Assembly (NCBI GenBank): GCA_030688605.1
Contig: JAUYJB010000001.1
Span: forward strand, 1-32,983
DNA length: 32,983 nt
Direction: 5' to 3'
Source: Hyphomicrobiales bacterium
GTDB lineage: Bacteria; Pseudomonadota; Alphaproteobacteria; Rhizobiales; NORP267
Below the pieces are notes generated by a model that ran no database searches, was not told the origin of the DNA, and saw only the letters and a list, made by a program, of their open reading frames with translations. Below, one piece after another: positions 22,006 to 31,807 of the stretch. The translations under genes and the position numbers were made by a program. Each line of letters starts with the position of its first letter. Position 1 is the first letter of the stretch.

Positions 22006-23562
22006 TTACTGGGCGATGCGCAGGGTACTCAGATCGACGCCGATTTGGTTGAACACCGCGACAAGCTCCGATCCATTGCTCGGCGTGTACGCCATCTCGG
22101 GGTTGGTGGCGCAGTTGCGCAGCAGCGTGCGAGTGACGTTGTCATCGATGCCGAAGGCGACCGTATAGATCAGAATTCCGTCCGCCTTGACGTTGGTGCA
22201 GGCTTCCAGCGTGCGATCGTTCATCCTGGCGACCAGGGTGCTGGTGCTTCTCGTGGGCGGGCCAAGCCGGCCGTTGCGGGCATATCCAAACGCCGAATAC
22301 ATGGACATATTCGGGGAATTTTTCCCGCGATGGGTGTTGGCACCGTCGGTCATCAGCACAATGGCCTTGATCCAATCCCTGTCGTTGCTCGGGACGCCCT
22401 CCGTGAACGGCTCTTTATTCGAGATGACGCGCCAACCCCACATCACGCCTGACTGGATGTTGGTCATGCCGTTGGCATCCATTCGGTCGAGCGCGGCCGT
22501 GATGACAGACTTGGTGCTCGTCAGCGGCGTGATTGGAGTCGTGGTACAGTTGTGGTTGGGCCCGTAGTCGCCACTCGCGCGGACGCCGGAATAATACTTG
22601 TCGACATTCATCTGGGCTTCGTCCCAGGTCATGCTCGACCCCGAGCAGCTGCTGCGCCTTCTACGACCACCTCCACTACTGGGATCGTCGCAAAGATAGT
22701 TGTTCTCGGCGGCGCTCTCATCGTCCGGCTCGTCGGGCGCGAACATGGGTACGAAATAGGATGCCGGATCGCTCGGCGCCGGCGTGGTGTCCTGCACATC
22801 GAGCGGATAGGGCCGCATTTCGACGCAGCCTGCCCAATCGGCATTGGCGATGTTGTCGTAAATGTCGAAGCGGCTGACGTTTTCATCGAAATTTTCGCTA
22901 TGGACGGGCGAGATGCCGGTCGAATCGATCCACGAGGCGTTGCGGTATCCGGAGCCGACATTGACCGACGCGGCGAAGGGAGCGATGCCAACCTTCACCG
23001 CCTCGCTGACGGATTCCCCTTTGAAAAAAACCTCGACCAGATTGTCGGCGGCGGTGCGCAAATCGCGGATCTTCGAACCGGCCATCGAGCCGCTATTGTC
23101 GAGGACCATGGAAATCTCGAATTTGCGGGTCCCGGTTACCGTCTGCGACATGGCGCTGAAATTCATCTTGTCGATTCCGAACAGTGACATGAAGAACGTG
23201 TTGACCTCACCGTCCGCCTGCAGCGTCACAATGCGCTCGTCGCCCTGAATGTCGATGCTCGCCAGTGTAGCCGTATGTTTGAGGCTGAGATTGTTGGCGA
23301 ACATTTCCTGCGCCAGGTCCTGAAGCTCTTCCGTGCTCCGTTCGCCGATGGAGCGGTTGACCGCGAGGGAGGTCGCATCCAGCGCTTCCTGGACGCGCAA
23401 CTTGGTGCGGTAGGCGTTTGAATAGTCGATAGCGGAACCGATCATGGCGATCATAGGAATGATCAAGATCGCGAACATTGTCGCGATGTTGCCCGATCGG
23501 TCGGTGCTCAGACGAGAAAGCTGCGCGGCAAGCGCCTTCAGTAGCGATTTGGCGGCGGTCAT
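22006..23562 (-). CDS. TadG-like pilus assembly protein with von Willebrand A domain
   Basis: The 518-residue protein begins with a TadE/TadG-type segment: a short basic stretch, DRSGNIATMFAILIIPMIAMIGSAIDYSNAY at 21-51 (one membrane helix), then an extracytoplasmic region. A von Willebrand A domain follows with the metal-site motif DNSGSM at 155-160 and the later IVLMTDGANT around 401-410. Residues 296-310 hold a low-complexity Gly, Arg and Ser insert (GGGRRRRSSCSGSS). In Flp/Tad systems TadG is a membrane-anchored component of the pilus apparatus, but no other tad gene is present here, so this is an orphan copy. The ATG at 23562 has GGGAG seven bases upstream. Confidence 0.85.
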   Translation of the reverse strand: MTAAKSLLKALAAQLSRLSTDRSGNIATMFAILIIPMIAMIGSAIDYSNAYRTKLRVQEALDATSLAVNRSIGERSTEELQDLAQEMFANNLSLKHTATLASIDIQGDERIVTLQADGEVNTFFMSLFGIDKMNFSAMSQTVTGTRKFEISMVLDNSGSMAGSKIRDLRTAADNLVEVFFKGESVSEAVKVGIAPFAASVNVGSGYRNASWIDSTGISPVHSENFDENVSRFDIYDNIANADWAGCVEMRPYPLDVQDTTPAPSDPASYFVPMFAPDEPDDESAAENNYLCDDPSSGGGRRRRSSCSGSSMTWDEAQMNVDKYYSGVRASGDYGPNHNCTTTPITPLTSTKSVITAALDRMDANGMTNIQSGVMWGWRVISNKEPFTEGVPSNDRDWIKAIVLMTDGANTHRGKNSPNMSMYSAFGYARNGRLGPPTRSTSTLVARMNDRTLEACTNVKADGILIYTVAFGIDDNVTRTLLRNCATNPEMAYTPSNGSELVAVFNQIGVDLSTLRIAQ

Positions 23563-23945
23563 GTGGATACTCCCAACGCAACACGAACCAGGTACACTGC
23601 CATAGCAGAAACTTGTTACAGATCAGTCAATCCACCCAACAGCTGTGGTTCCTCACCGGGCAATGTGCAAATTGTTCAGTTCCCCGGGTCTGGAACGCTA
23701 CGACTATGCACAACGCACGGGCGAGCAGTCTCACCCGACAATAGACATATGCGCGTTAAAGTCGGTTCTACATTTTTGGTCGAATTGAAATTAGTATCCT
23801 TAATGATTTGTTGGGCTTAGAAGCGCGTCGGTGAACATCGAAAGGGGTCGAGTTGACAAGCCCTGCGCGGAACTGGCAGTGACTTGAGCGCGACGGTGTG
23901 TGCGGGCGTGGGCGGGTATTTGCGTCGCGTTGCGGAATGGAACCC
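23563..23945. other. intergenic region between the TadG-like gene and ispG
   Basis: This stretch of about 380 bp holds the divergent promoters of the TadG-like gene and ispG. Bases 23740-23830 are clearly AT-richer than the surroundings. A TTGACA at 23853-23858 could be a -35 element, but no -10 hexamer stands at 16-18 bp from it. The small frames here have no ribosome binding site or recognisable product. Confidence 0.4.
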
Positions 23946-25217
23946 ATGAGCTATCAGTCTTCGCTTCAAGGGCGGCGCAAATCAGTGGCCGTGCGCGTCG
24001 GCGACGTCGTAATCGGCGGCGATGCGCCGGTCGTCGTCCAGTCGATGACCAATACCGACACCGCCGATATCGAGGCGACGGCGAACCAAGCAGCGGCGCT
24101 CGCCCGCGCCGGCGCCGAGATCGTCCGCATCACGGTAGATCGTGAGACAGCGGCGGCCGCCGTGCCGCGCATTCGCGACCGGCTGGCGCGGATGGGCGTC
24201 GACGTGCCGCTCGTCGGCGACTTCCACTATATCGGCCACAAGCTTCTCAGCGCTTATCCGGCAGCCGCTGAGGCGCTCGACAAATACCGCATCAATCCCG
24301 GCAATGTCGGCTTCAAAGACAAACGCGACCCGCAATTTTCGCAACTCGTGGAGATTGCGCTGAAATTCGGCAAGCCGGTGCGGATCGGCGTTAATTGGGG
24401 CAGCCTCGACCAGGAGTTGCTGACCCGGCTGATGGACGAGAACGCACGCGCCACGGCGCCGAAGAACGCGGCCGAAGTGCTGCACGAGGCGATCGTTCAG
24501 TCGGCTCTCCTTTCGGCGGCACGGGCGGAGGAAATCGGCCTTGGGCGGGACAAGATCGTCATCTCGGCCAAGGTCTCGGCAGTGCAGGATCTGATCAAGG
24601 TCTATGCGGCGCTTTCCGAACGCTGCGACTATGCCCTGCATGTCGGCCTTACCGAGGCCGGGCTCGGCAGTAAGGGGATCGTTGCATCCGCGGCGGCGCT
24701 CGCGGTGCTGCTGCAGCAGGGTATCGGCGACACGATCCGCCTGTCGCTGACGCCGGAACCGGGCGGCGACCGGACACAAGAAGTGCGGGTTGCCCAGGAG
24801 CTCCTGCAGGCGATGGGGCTGCGGTCCTTCGCGCCCGTCGTTACCGCCTGTCCGGGCTGCGGGCGCACCACCAGCACGGTGTTCCAGGGGCTTGCCAAGG
24901 AAATCGAGAATTTCGCCCGCCAACGCATGCCGGAATGGCGCACGCGCTATCCCGGCGTGGAGACATTGACCCTTGCCGTCATGGGCTGCATCGTCAACGG
25001 CCCCGGGGAATCCAAGTATGCCGATATCGGCATCTCGCTGCCCGGCACCGGCGAGGCGCCGGCCGCGCCCGTTTTCATCGACGGAAAGAAGATCATGACC
25101 CTGCGTGGGCCGACGTTGGTGCAGGATTTCAAGGCGCTCGTCGAGGACTATGTGGAAAAGCGGTTCGGCGGGCGGCCGGTGGAGGCTCCCGACAAGCCTA
25201 TTTCCGGCGCCTCATGA
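23946..25217 (+). CDS. ispG: 4-hydroxy-3-methylbut-2-enyl diphosphate synthase (flavodoxin)
   Basis: IspG (GcpE) performs the penultimate step of the non-mevalonate isoprenoid pathway, converting MEcPP to HMBPP with a [4Fe-4S] cluster. The protein of 423 residues has the [20 protein letters not shown] segment near the N-terminus, [25 protein letters not shown], and three cluster-ligand cysteines at 302, 305 ([10 protein letters not shown]) and 348 ([11 protein letters not shown]). An in-frame ATG at 23937 is possible, but GGA lies at a better distance before 23946. Its 3' end overlaps that of ispA by 20 bp on the opposite strand, so two isoprenoid genes are convergent neighbours. Confidence 0.95.
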   Translation: MSYQSSLQGRRKSVAVRVGDVVIGGDAPVVVQSMTNTDTADIEATANQAAALARAGAEIVRITVDRETAAAAVPRIRDRLARMGVDVPLVGDFHYIGHKLLSAYPAAAEALDKYRINPGNVGFKDKRDPQFSQLVEIALKFGKPVRIGVNWGSLDQELLTRLMDENARATAPKNAAEVLHEAIVQSALLSAARAEEIGLGRDKIVISAKVSAVQDLIKVYAALSERCDYALHVGLTEAGLGSKGIVASAAALAVLLQQGIGDTIRLSLTPEPGGDRTQEVRVAQELLQAMGLRSFAPVVTACPGCGRTTSTVFQGLAKEIENFARQRMPEWRTRYPGVETLTLAVMGCIVNGPGESKYADIGISLPGTGEAPAAPVFIDGKKIMTLRGPTLVQDFKALVEDYVEKRFGGRPVEAPDKPISGAS

Positions 25218-26082
25218 CGAAATCGGCGACGGCGGTGAGCGCTGCCGCCGCCTCGCCGAATGGCTCAAGCTGGGACTTGGCCTCGGCGATGAGGGCGTCG
25301 CGGCGCGCGCGCGCGGCGTTTGCCCCGAGCGCGGCGATCAGCGTTGCCTTGCCAGCGGCCGCATCCTTGCCCGTCGCCTTGCCCATTTCGCCGGGCGTCG
25401 CCTCGCAGTCGAGCAAATCGTCGCCGATCTGAAAGGCGGCGCCGAGGGCTTGTCCATAGCGGCCGAGACGCGCGCGATCGGCGGTGGCGGCGGCGCCAAG
25501 AATCGCGCCGGCCGTCGCGGCATAGGCGATCAGCGCCCCGGTTTTCATCGCCTGCATTCGCATGACTGCGGCTTCGTCCTCGTTCCTCGCGGCGGCGTCG
25601 AGGTCGAGCATCTGGCCGCCGGCCATGCCGCGGGCGCCGGCGGCACGGGCGAGATGAAGAACGAGATCGGCGCGAATGCCGGCGTCATGATGAGTGCGCG
25701 GACCGGCGAGTATCTCGAAGGCAAGGGTCAGAAGCGCGTCGCCGGCGAGGATTGCCGCCGCCTCGCCGAAGGCGATATGGGCCGTCGGCCGGCCTCGGCG
25801 CATATCGTCATCGTCCATGGCCGGCAGATCATCGTGCAGTAGCGAATAGCAGTGCACGCATTCAAGAGCGGCCGCGACGCGCAGCACGCCGACCCCGTCA
25901 ACCCCGAACAGCCGCGCCGAAGCCAAGACCAGAAACGGCCTGATCCGCTTGCCGCCAAACAGGCCATGTCGCATCGTGGCCAATAGGTGCGCCGGCGTCT
26001 CATCCGCGGTCTCGGCGACGATGCCTTCCAGTACGCCTTCGACCCGTGTGGCCGCTTTCTTCAATTCGGTCTCGAACCCCAT
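25198..26082 (-). CDS. ispA: polyprenyl (farnesyl) diphosphate synthase
   Basis: The enzyme condenses isopentenyl diphosphate with allylic diphosphates to make geranyl and farnesyl diphosphate. The 294-residue protein shows [14 protein letters not shown] at 43-56, the first Asp-rich motif [17 protein letters not shown] starting at 84, [17 protein letters not shown] and the second motif [13 protein letters not shown] with DDLLD at 221-225. The insert between the first Asp pair and the next Asp identifies the bacterial FPP synthase type. The ATG at 26082 has AAGGGCGGG upstream; the frame is open to 26283 but that leader is not conserved in character. The divergent mtgA starts about 125 bp away. 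Confidence 0.92.
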   Translation of the reverse strand: MGFETELKKAATRVEGVLEGIVAETADETPAHLLATMRHGLFGGKRIRPFLVLASARLFGVDGVGVLRVAAALECVHCYSLLHDDLPAMDDDDMRRGRPTAHIAFGEAAAILAGDALLTLAFEILAGPRTHHDAGIRADLVLHLARAAGARGMAGGQMLDLDAAARNEDEAAVMRMQAMKTGALIAYAATAGAILGAAATADRARLGRYGQALGAAFQIGDDLLDCEATPGEMGKATGKDAAAGKATLIAALGANAARARRDALIAEAKSQLEPFGEAAAALTAVADFVMRRRK

Positions 26083-26207
26083 GCCCGCCCTTGTATCCCG
26101 GGGCTCCCGCAGGCAGCAAGACGCGGCCGTCAACGGCAGGGCAATATGTGGCGACGTTGCACAAACTGCCGGCTGCGTGTACCCACCCCGACATGGGGCG
26201 AAAGGCA

Positions 26208-26918
26208 ATGACCGCGCGTCCGCGTGCGCGGCGTCGACGCGGTACGGCTCTTGCGCGCAACGCGCGCCGGTTCGCCATTGCATTGGCGGTGCTGATCGCG
26301 CTGCCCTTCCTGCTTGTCCCCGTCTATGCCGTCGTCGATCCGCCAGTTTCCGCGCTGATGCTGTGGCGGCTTCTGGAGGGGCGCGGTATCGCCCATCAAT
26401 GGGTCGATCTTGAGGACATCGCGCCGGTCCTGCCAGCCACCATGATCATGACCGAGGATGGCCGTTTCTGCACCCATCACGGCGTCGACTGGGAGGCGGT
26501 TCAACAGGTGGTGGAGGAAGCGAGCGACGGCGGCGAGCCGCGCGGCGCGAGCACCATTCCCATGCAGACGGTCAAGAACCTGTTCTTGTGGCCGTATCGT
26601 TCCTACGCCCGTAAGGTGTTCGAGGTGCCTCTTGCCTATTGGCTCGATCTCGTCTGGAGCAAGCGGCGGATCATCGAGGTCTATCTCAACATGGTTGAGC
26701 TCGGCCCTGGCATCTATGGTGCTCAGGCAGCGGCCCGGCACTTTTTCGGTAAGGATGCAAGAAACCTGACAGCACGCGAGGCAGGCTTGCTCGCCGCCGT
26801 GTTGCCCAACCCGATTGCCCGGTCGGCGGGTCGACCAGGGCCATTGACGCGGCAACTCGCAATGCGCGCTCAAGAGCGCGGCCGGATCGCTGGCGCCTAT
26901 GTCGGCTGCATCCAATAG
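26208..26918 (+). CDS. mtgA: monofunctional biosynthetic peptidoglycan transglycosylase
   Basis: MtgA polymerises lipid II into glycan strands at the outer face of the inner membrane. The 236-residue protein has an Arg-rich N-terminus, a membrane helix at about 23-41 and the GT51 domain: MTEDGRFCTHHGVDWEA at 81-97 with the catalytic Glu83, GASTIPMQTVKNLFLW at 113-128, KRRIIEVYLNMVELGPGIYGAQAAARHFFGKDA from 152. The length is normal for MtgA. The ATG at 26208 is preceded by AAAGG; ATG 26193 is an alternative, and the frame is open to 26046. No penicillin-binding domain follows. Confidence 0.93.
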   Translation: MTARPRARRRRGTALARNARRFAIALAVLIALPFLLVPVYAVVDPPVSALMLWRLLEGRGIAHQWVDLEDIAPVLPATMIMTEDGRFCTHHGVDWEAVQQVVEEASDGGEPRGASTIPMQTVKNLFLWPYRSYARKVFEVPLAYWLDLVWSKRRIIEVYLNMVELGPGIYGAQAAARHFFGKDARNLTAREAGLLAAVLPNPIARSAGRPGPLTRQLAMRAQERGRIAGAYVGCIQ

Positions 26919-26984
26919 AAAGGCTTCTCTGCAAATCGGATCGTGCGCCATTGCCGTCAGGGAGGTCGTGGTCTTGGTTTACGT

Positions 26985-27944
26985 TTACGCGCGCGGGTGG
27001 GCGCGGGCATAGACCTCCAATAGGTGCCGCTCGTCGACCTCGGTATAGATTTGCGTCGTCGACAGGCTGGCGTGGCCCAATAGTTCCTGGATGGTGCGCA
27101 GATCGCCGCCGGCGGAAAGAAGGTGAGTGGCGAAGGAATGGCGCAGCGCATGCGGCGTGGCGCTGTCCGGCAGGCCGAGGACCGTGCGCAGCCGTTCCAC
27201 CGTCAGCTCGACGATGCGCGGCGACAAGCGTCTGCCTTTGGCGCCGATGAAAAGCGGACCGTCTGCGCTCAGCGCATGGGGGCAGAGGTCCAGATAGATG
27301 CGGATCGCTTGACGCACGGCGGGCAATACCGGCACCAGGCGCGTCTTGCCGCCCTTGCCGGTCACCCGCAGCATGTCGTCGCGCTGGGGCAGCGGCGCGT
27401 CCTTGAGGTTGAGGCCCAGCGCTTCGGAAATACGCAGGCCCGATCCATAGAGGAGGGCCAGCACGGCGGCGTCCCGGGCGCCAATCCAAGGTTCGACGCC
27501 GGGGCCGACATGGGTTTCGGCCGAGGCGAGCGCCCGCGCCTTGACGGCGGAAACCGGCTTCGGCAGTCCGTGGCGCCGTTTCGGCGGGCGGATGGCGTAA
27601 ACGGCAGCCGAATCCGCAAGGCCGGCGCGCTCCAGATAGCGGTAGAAGGAGCGCACGGCAGAAAGCGTCCGCGCGAGGCTGCGGCCGGTGATGCCCTCCA
27701 TGCGCCGTCGGGCGAGGAAGGCGCGCACATCCGCCGGGCTAAGCGCAGCGAGGTCGCTAAGACGTGCAGGTCCGCCCAGATGTCCCCGTAGGAATTCGAG
27801 GAATTGCCGCAGATCGCGTGCATAGGCGGCGCGCGTTGTTTTGGGCGCGCGGCGCTCGTCGCTCAGATAGGCAAGCCATTGATCCGCCATCCGCGCGGCG
27901 TCGGTCGCCGCCATGACGAACGCGCTCTGCCGCTCTTCTCCCAT
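26985..27944 (-). CDS. xerC: tyrosine recombinase XerC/XerD family
   Basis: This 319-residue recombinase resolves chromosome dimers at dif. It has an N-terminal SAM-like core-binding domain (residues 18-110) and a catalytic domain with Arg171 (GSGLRISEAL), Lys197 (VTGKGGKTR), His265 and Arg268 (HALRHSFATHL), His291 (LLGHASLSTTQIY) and the nucleophile Tyr300. All catalytic residues are intact. Neighbours priA and atpH match the usual rhizobial location of xerC rather than xerD. The ATG at 27944 has AAGGAG nine bases upstream. It is co-oriented with the transaldolase gene, 80 bp upstream. Confidence 0.9.
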   Translation of the reverse strand: MGEERQSAFVMAATDAARMADQWLAYLSDERRAPKTTRAAYARDLRQFLEFLRGHLGGPARLSDLAALSPADVRAFLARRRMEGITGRSLARTLSAVRSFYRYLERAGLADSAAVYAIRPPKRRHGLPKPVSAVKARALASAETHVGPGVEPWIGARDAAVLALLYGSGLRISEALGLNLKDAPLPQRDDMLRVTGKGGKTRLVPVLPAVRQAIRIYLDLCPHALSADGPLFIGAKGRRLSPRIVELTVERLRTVLGLPDSATPHALRHSFATHLLSAGGDLRTIQELLGHASLSTTQIYTEVDERHLLEVYARAHPRA

Positions 27945-28024
27945 CCGCTCGTGCTCCTTCGATGCCGCCCACCATTGTGACGCGCGAAGGTTGACGAGAC
28001 GATACCACGGTCGAGAGGATGCTC

Positions 28025-28681
28025 CTAAGTGATCGACTGGCCGGTCTTGTTCCAGTCGGCCATGAAGGTGGCGATCCCCTTGTCGGTGAGCGGGTGGTTG
28101 ACCAGACCCTTGATGATGGAAGGCGGGATGGTCGCGACGTCCGCGCCGGCAAGTGCCGCGAGCTTCACCTGATTCGGAGAGCGGATCGAAGCGGCCAGGA
28201 TCTCCGTCTTCAGCACCTCATAATTGTCGTAGATGGCGCGGATCTCGCCGATCAGCTCCATGCCGTCGAGGCCGATATCGTCGAGCCGGCCGATGAAAGG
28301 CGACACGAAGCTGGCGCCGGCCTTGGCGGCAAGCAGCGCCTGGTTGGCCGAAAAGCACAAGGTGACGTTGACCTTGGTGCCGGCCTGGGTGAGCGTCCTG
28401 CAGGCTTTCAGTCCGTCCCAGGTGAGCGGCACCTTGATCGCCACATTGTCGGCAATCTTTGCCAATTCTCGGCCTTCCTCGATCATGCCGTCGGCGTCGG
28501 TCGCCGCCACCTCCGCGCTCACCGGCCCGTCGACCAAGGCGCAGATTTCGCGGATCGTCTTCTTGAAGTCGCGCCCGGTCTTGGCGACCAGCGACGGGTT
28601 GGTCGTGACGCCGTCGATCAGCCCGGTCTCGGCCAGATCGCGTATTTCGTCCACGTCGGCGGTGTCGGCAAAGAACTTCAT
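28025..28681 (-). CDS. transaldolase family protein (fructose-6-phosphate aldolase-like)
   Basis: The 218-residue protein is of the short transaldolase type: [26 protein letters not shown], and the Schiff-base lysine in [10 protein letters not shown] (Lys83), then [31 protein letters not shown]. The small size is shared by fructose-6-phosphate aldolase (Fsa/TalC) and small bacterial transaldolases; I cannot separate the two activities here. It works in the cytosol on central sugar phosphates. An AAAGG ribosome binding site precedes the ATG at 28681. It is divergent from priA with a 120-bp gap holding both promoters. Confidence 0.93.
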   Translation of the reverse strand: MKFFADTADVDEIRDLAETGLIDGVTTNPSLVAKTGRDFKKTIREICALVDGPVSAEVAATDADGMIEEGRELAKIADNVAIKVPLTWDGLKACRTLTQAGTKVNVTLCFSANQALLAAKAGASFVSPFIGRLDDIGLDGMELIGEIRAIYDNYEVLKTEILAASIRSPNQVKLAALAGADVATIPPSIIKGLVNHPLTDKGIATFMADWNKTGQSIT

Positions 28682-28801
28682 GGTCGCCTTTCTCGCTCAA
28701 GACTCCGGTTTGCGCGGTGGCGCAACCGGCGCGACCATGCCATTCCTTGTCCAGCCGATCAATCGCAACCCATAGCAGACGCCCGTCGATTTCGAAACTT
28801 G

Positions 28802-30985
28802 ATGAATCGCTCGACCGATCCGATTGTCTCCGTTTTGCTGCCATTGGCGATTCCGGCGCCTTATTCCTATGCAAAAAGGGATATCGCCGACCTTGTGCCC
28901 GGCGACGTGGTCGAAGTGCCGCTGGGCCCGCGTCTCGTCATGGGTGTGGTCTGGGACGAATCGGTAAGCGGGGAGCCGGTGCCGGCCGGCAAATTGCGCG
29001 CCGTTGAACGGCTTCTGTCACAACGCCGGATCCCGACCGAGATGCGCCGCTTCGTCGACTGGGTCGCCGCCTATACGCTGTCGCCGCCGGGGATGGTGCT
29101 GCGCATGGTACTGCGTTCCGAACTGGCGCTCGCTGATCCAAAGCCGCGCAGCGGCATCCGCTACGCCGGCGCTAAACCGCAGCGCATGACGCTCGCGCGG
29201 CAACGCGTGTTCGCCGTGCTCGAAGATGGCTTGGCGCGGACCAAGCGCGATCTTGTCGAGACGGCAGCTGTCAGCCCGAGCGTCGTCGACGGGCTCGTCG
29301 ACCAGGGCGTCTTGGAGAGCGTGCCGTTACCGCCGGCCGCTCCCTTTGCCGACCTAAATCCCGACTACGACGCGCCGATGCTCACAAAAGCTCAGGCTAC
29401 AGCCGCTCAAGCGCTGCGCGCTGCGGTTAAGGCCGACGCCTTTTCCGTCACCGTGATCGACGGCGTTACCGGCGCCGGCAAGACGGAGGTCTATTTCGAG
29501 GCTGTCGCCGAGGCGCTACGCCAGGGCAGGCAATCGCTGATCCTGTTGCCGGAGATCGCGCTCACAGCCCAGTTTCTAGACCGCTTCGAGGCGCGATTCG
29601 GCGCCGAGCCGGCGCAATGGCACTCCCAACTTACCTCAAGCCAGCGCGAGACCACCTGGCGGGCGGTGCATCGCGGCGAGGCACGGGTCGTCGTCGGCGC
29701 CCGGTCTGCCCTGTTCCTGCCGTTCGCGGAGCTCGGCCTCATCGTCATCGACGAGGAGCACGACCCGGCCTACAAGCAGGAAGACAGGGTCACCTACAAT
29801 GCTCGGGACATGGGCGTGGTCCGCGGCCATATCGGCGGCTTTGCGGTGGTGCTCAGCTCGGCCACCCCGTCGATCGAGACGCGCGTCAACGCCGATAGCG
29901 GCCGCTACCGGCGGGTGGTGCTGCCGGCGCGCTACGGCGCCCGCGCCATGCCGGGAATCGCGCTGATCGACATGAAGGCTGACCCACCGGAAAAGAACCG
30001 CTTCCTGTCGCCGGTGCTGGTCGGAGAGGCGCAATCGGCCGTCGCCGCAGGCGGGCAGGCGCTGTTGTTCCTCAACCGGCGCGGCTATGCGCCGCTGACG
30101 CTTTGCCGCGCCTGCGGTCACCGTTTCATGTGCCCGGACTGCTCGGCCTGGCTCGTCGAGCACCGGTTTCGCGGCCGCCTGGCCTGCCATCATTGCGGCT
30201 TCACGGTTGCCGCGCCCAAGGCCTGCCCTGCCTGCGGGGCGGTGGACGCGCTCGTTGCCTGCGGGCCCGGCGTCGAGCGGGTCGCCGAGGAGGCCCGCGA
30301 GCTTTTCCCGGAAGCGCGCCTCACCATCCTGTCAAGCGATCTCGTTTCCGGCCTAGCCGACATGCGCCAGCGCTTCGCCGACATCGCCCAAGGCCAATAC
30401 GACATCGTCGTCGGCACCCAGCTCATCGCCAAGGGCCACCATTTCCCGCTGCTGACGCTGGTCGGCGTCGTCGACGGCGATCTCGGCCTTGGCCAGGGCG
30501 ACATGCGGGCGGCCGAGCGCACTTACCAGTTGCTGCACCAGGTGGTCGGCCGCGCCGGCCGCGGCGAGACCCCCGGCCGCGGCATGATCCAGACCTATCT
30601 GCCCGAGCATCCGGTGATGCAGGCCTTGGCGAGCGGCGAGGAGGAGGCCTTCTACAAGGCCGAGATCGCGGCGCGCGAGCGCCACCGCCTGCCGCCCTTC
30701 GGCAGGCTTGCCGCGCTCATCGCCTCGGGCCACGACAAGGAGCGGGTGACGGCCTTCGCCCGCCGCCTGGCGCGGCTGGCGCCGGCCGCGCGGGGCGTCG
30801 AGGTGCTGGGACCCGCCGAGGCGCCGCTGGCGCTGGTGCGCGGCCGCCACCGCTGGCGCCTGCTGGTCAAGGCGGCGCGCACGGTCGATCTGCAGGCCTA
30901 TCTGCGCACCTGGCTCGCCGCCGCGGGCGAGCCGAAGGGCGGCGTGCGCCTTGCCGTCGATATCGACCCGTACAGTTTTCTTTGA
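28802..30985 (+). CDS. priA: primosomal protein N', replication restart helicase
   Basis: PriA recognises stalled forks and reloads the replisome. The 727-residue protein has the N-terminal DNA-binding domain (VLLPLAIPAPYSYAKRD, PGDVVEVPLGPR), Walker A GVTGAGKTEV at 221-230, DEEH at 317-320, SSATPSIET and the eight zinc-binding cysteines at 435, 438, 444, 447, 462, 465, 475 and 478. The helicase motif GTQLIAKGHHFPLLTLVGVVDGD follows. The ATG at 28802 is chosen because the longer open frame upstream runs through the opposite gene and does not look coding. The ribosome binding site is weak. The C-terminal domain is complete. Confidence 0.95.
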   Translation: MNRSTDPIVSVLLPLAIPAPYSYAKRDIADLVPGDVVEVPLGPRLVMGVVWDESVSGEPVPAGKLRAVERLLSQRRIPTEMRRFVDWVAAYTLSPPGMVLRMVLRSELALADPKPRSGIRYAGAKPQRMTLARQRVFAVLEDGLARTKRDLVETAAVSPSVVDGLVDQGVLESVPLPPAAPFADLNPDYDAPMLTKAQATAAQALRAAVKADAFSVTVIDGVTGAGKTEVYFEAVAEALRQGRQSLILLPEIALTAQFLDRFEARFGAEPAQWHSQLTSSQRETTWRAVHRGEARVVVGARSALFLPFAELGLIVIDEEHDPAYKQEDRVTYNARDMGVVRGHIGGFAVVLSSATPSIETRVNADSGRYRRVVLPARYGARAMPGIALIDMKADPPEKNRFLSPVLVGEAQSAVAAGGQALLFLNRRGYAPLTLCRACGHRFMCPDCSAWLVEHRFRGRLACHHCGFTVAAPKACPACGAVDALVACGPGVERVAEEARELFPEARLTILSSDLVSGLADMRQRFADIAQGQYDIVVGTQLIAKGHHFPLLTLVGVVDGDLGLGQGDMRAAERTYQLLHQVVGRAGRGETPGRGMIQTYLPEHPVMQALASGEEEAFYKAEIAARERHRLPPFGRLAALIASGHDKERVTAFARRLARLAPAARGVEVLGPAEAPLALVRGRHRWRLLVKAARTVDLQAYLRTWLAAAGEPKGGVRLAVDIDPYSFL

Positions 30986-31128
30986 CGAACGGCGCACGTG
31001 CCGGCAACTCCGAAGAACAGGAGATTCCCGGTCCCGAGAATGCCTGCCCTGCGACAATCCACGCATCTGCGAAGCCTCGCCTCGTGTTGCCAGGCTCCGA
31101 CCTCTATGCTAGAGGGGGCTGGCTTCGC

Positions 31129-31156
31129 AAAGCGCCGTGCCGGAGCGCGGCGCTTT
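31129..31156. terminator. hairpin between priA and atpH, possible terminator
   Basis: AAAGCGCCG at 31129-31137 pairs perfectly with CGGCGCTTT at 31148-31156 around a ten-base loop. A second, AT-rich stem (ATAGA with TCTAT) and a run of six T follow within about 25 bases. This may end the priA message or lie in the atp operon leader. Termination is not certain, since the T-run is not directly behind the GC stem. Confidence 0.45.
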
Positions 31157-31246
31157 CGTATAGAAATACTCTATTTTTTCAAGGGCTTGCTTGGGGGCTC
31201 CGGCCCTCGTGGCCAGGGCACTTGAGCATATCAGAGAGCATCGCAC

Positions 31247-31806
31247 GTGGCTGATGGGCAATCCATCGTAACTGGGATGGCGGGGCGCTACGCCAACGCC
31301 CTGTTCGAACTGGCCCTGGACGCCAATTCGCTCAACCGGGTGATGTCCGAACTCGACGCATTCGCCGCTCTGCTCGATGAGAGCGAGGACCTACGGCGTC
31401 TGGTCAGGAGCCCGGTCTTTTCCTCCGACGAACAGGCACGGGCGCTGTCGGCCGTCCTGAAACGCGCCGAGATTGCGGGCCTGACGGCCAATTTCCTCGG
31501 ACTCGTGGTCAAGAATCGGCGGCTTTTCGCCGTCGGCGACATGATCGACGCTTTTAGAGCGATCCTTGCCGATCATCGCGACGAGACCACCGCCGAGGTT
31601 ACCTCCGCGCAAGCCCTCGATCGCGGCGAGATGCAGGCGCTCAAGGCGGCGATCAAAGAGGCCATGGGAACCGACGTCGTGGTCAACGCTAAGGTCGATG
31701 CAGGCCTCATCGGCGGGCTGATCGTCAAGGTCGGCTCGCGGCAGATCGACACCTCGCTGCGCGCCAAGCTCAACAATCTAAATATCGCATTGAAAGAGGT
31801 CGGCTG

Positions 31807-31807
<1 letters not shown>
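31247..31807 (+). CDS. atpH: ATP synthase F1 subunit delta
   Basis: The delta subunit joins the F1 head to the peripheral stalk of the ATP synthase. The 186-residue protein starts [25 protein letters not shown] and ends with the OSCP-type [23 protein letters not shown] segment, both typical of the family. The start codon is GTG, with GAGAG about ten bases upstream. Its stop overlaps the atpA start as TGATG. As usual for Alphaproteobacteria, atpH heads the F1 operon here, separate from the F0 genes. Confidence 0.95.

Noticed and set aside
23563-23820. Plus-strand frame of 85 codons between the TadG-like gene and ispG
   Set aside because: No ribosome binding site, mixed codon usage, and no recognisable product.
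26083-26283. N-terminal extension of ispA
   Set aside because: The added 67 residues overlap the start of the divergent mtgA and do not resemble the family; the ATG at 26082 has a ribosome binding site.
28019-28801. Upstream extension of the priA frame by 261 codons
   Set aside because: It lies opposite the transaldolase gene, and family length and the N-terminal motif fit the ATG at 28802.
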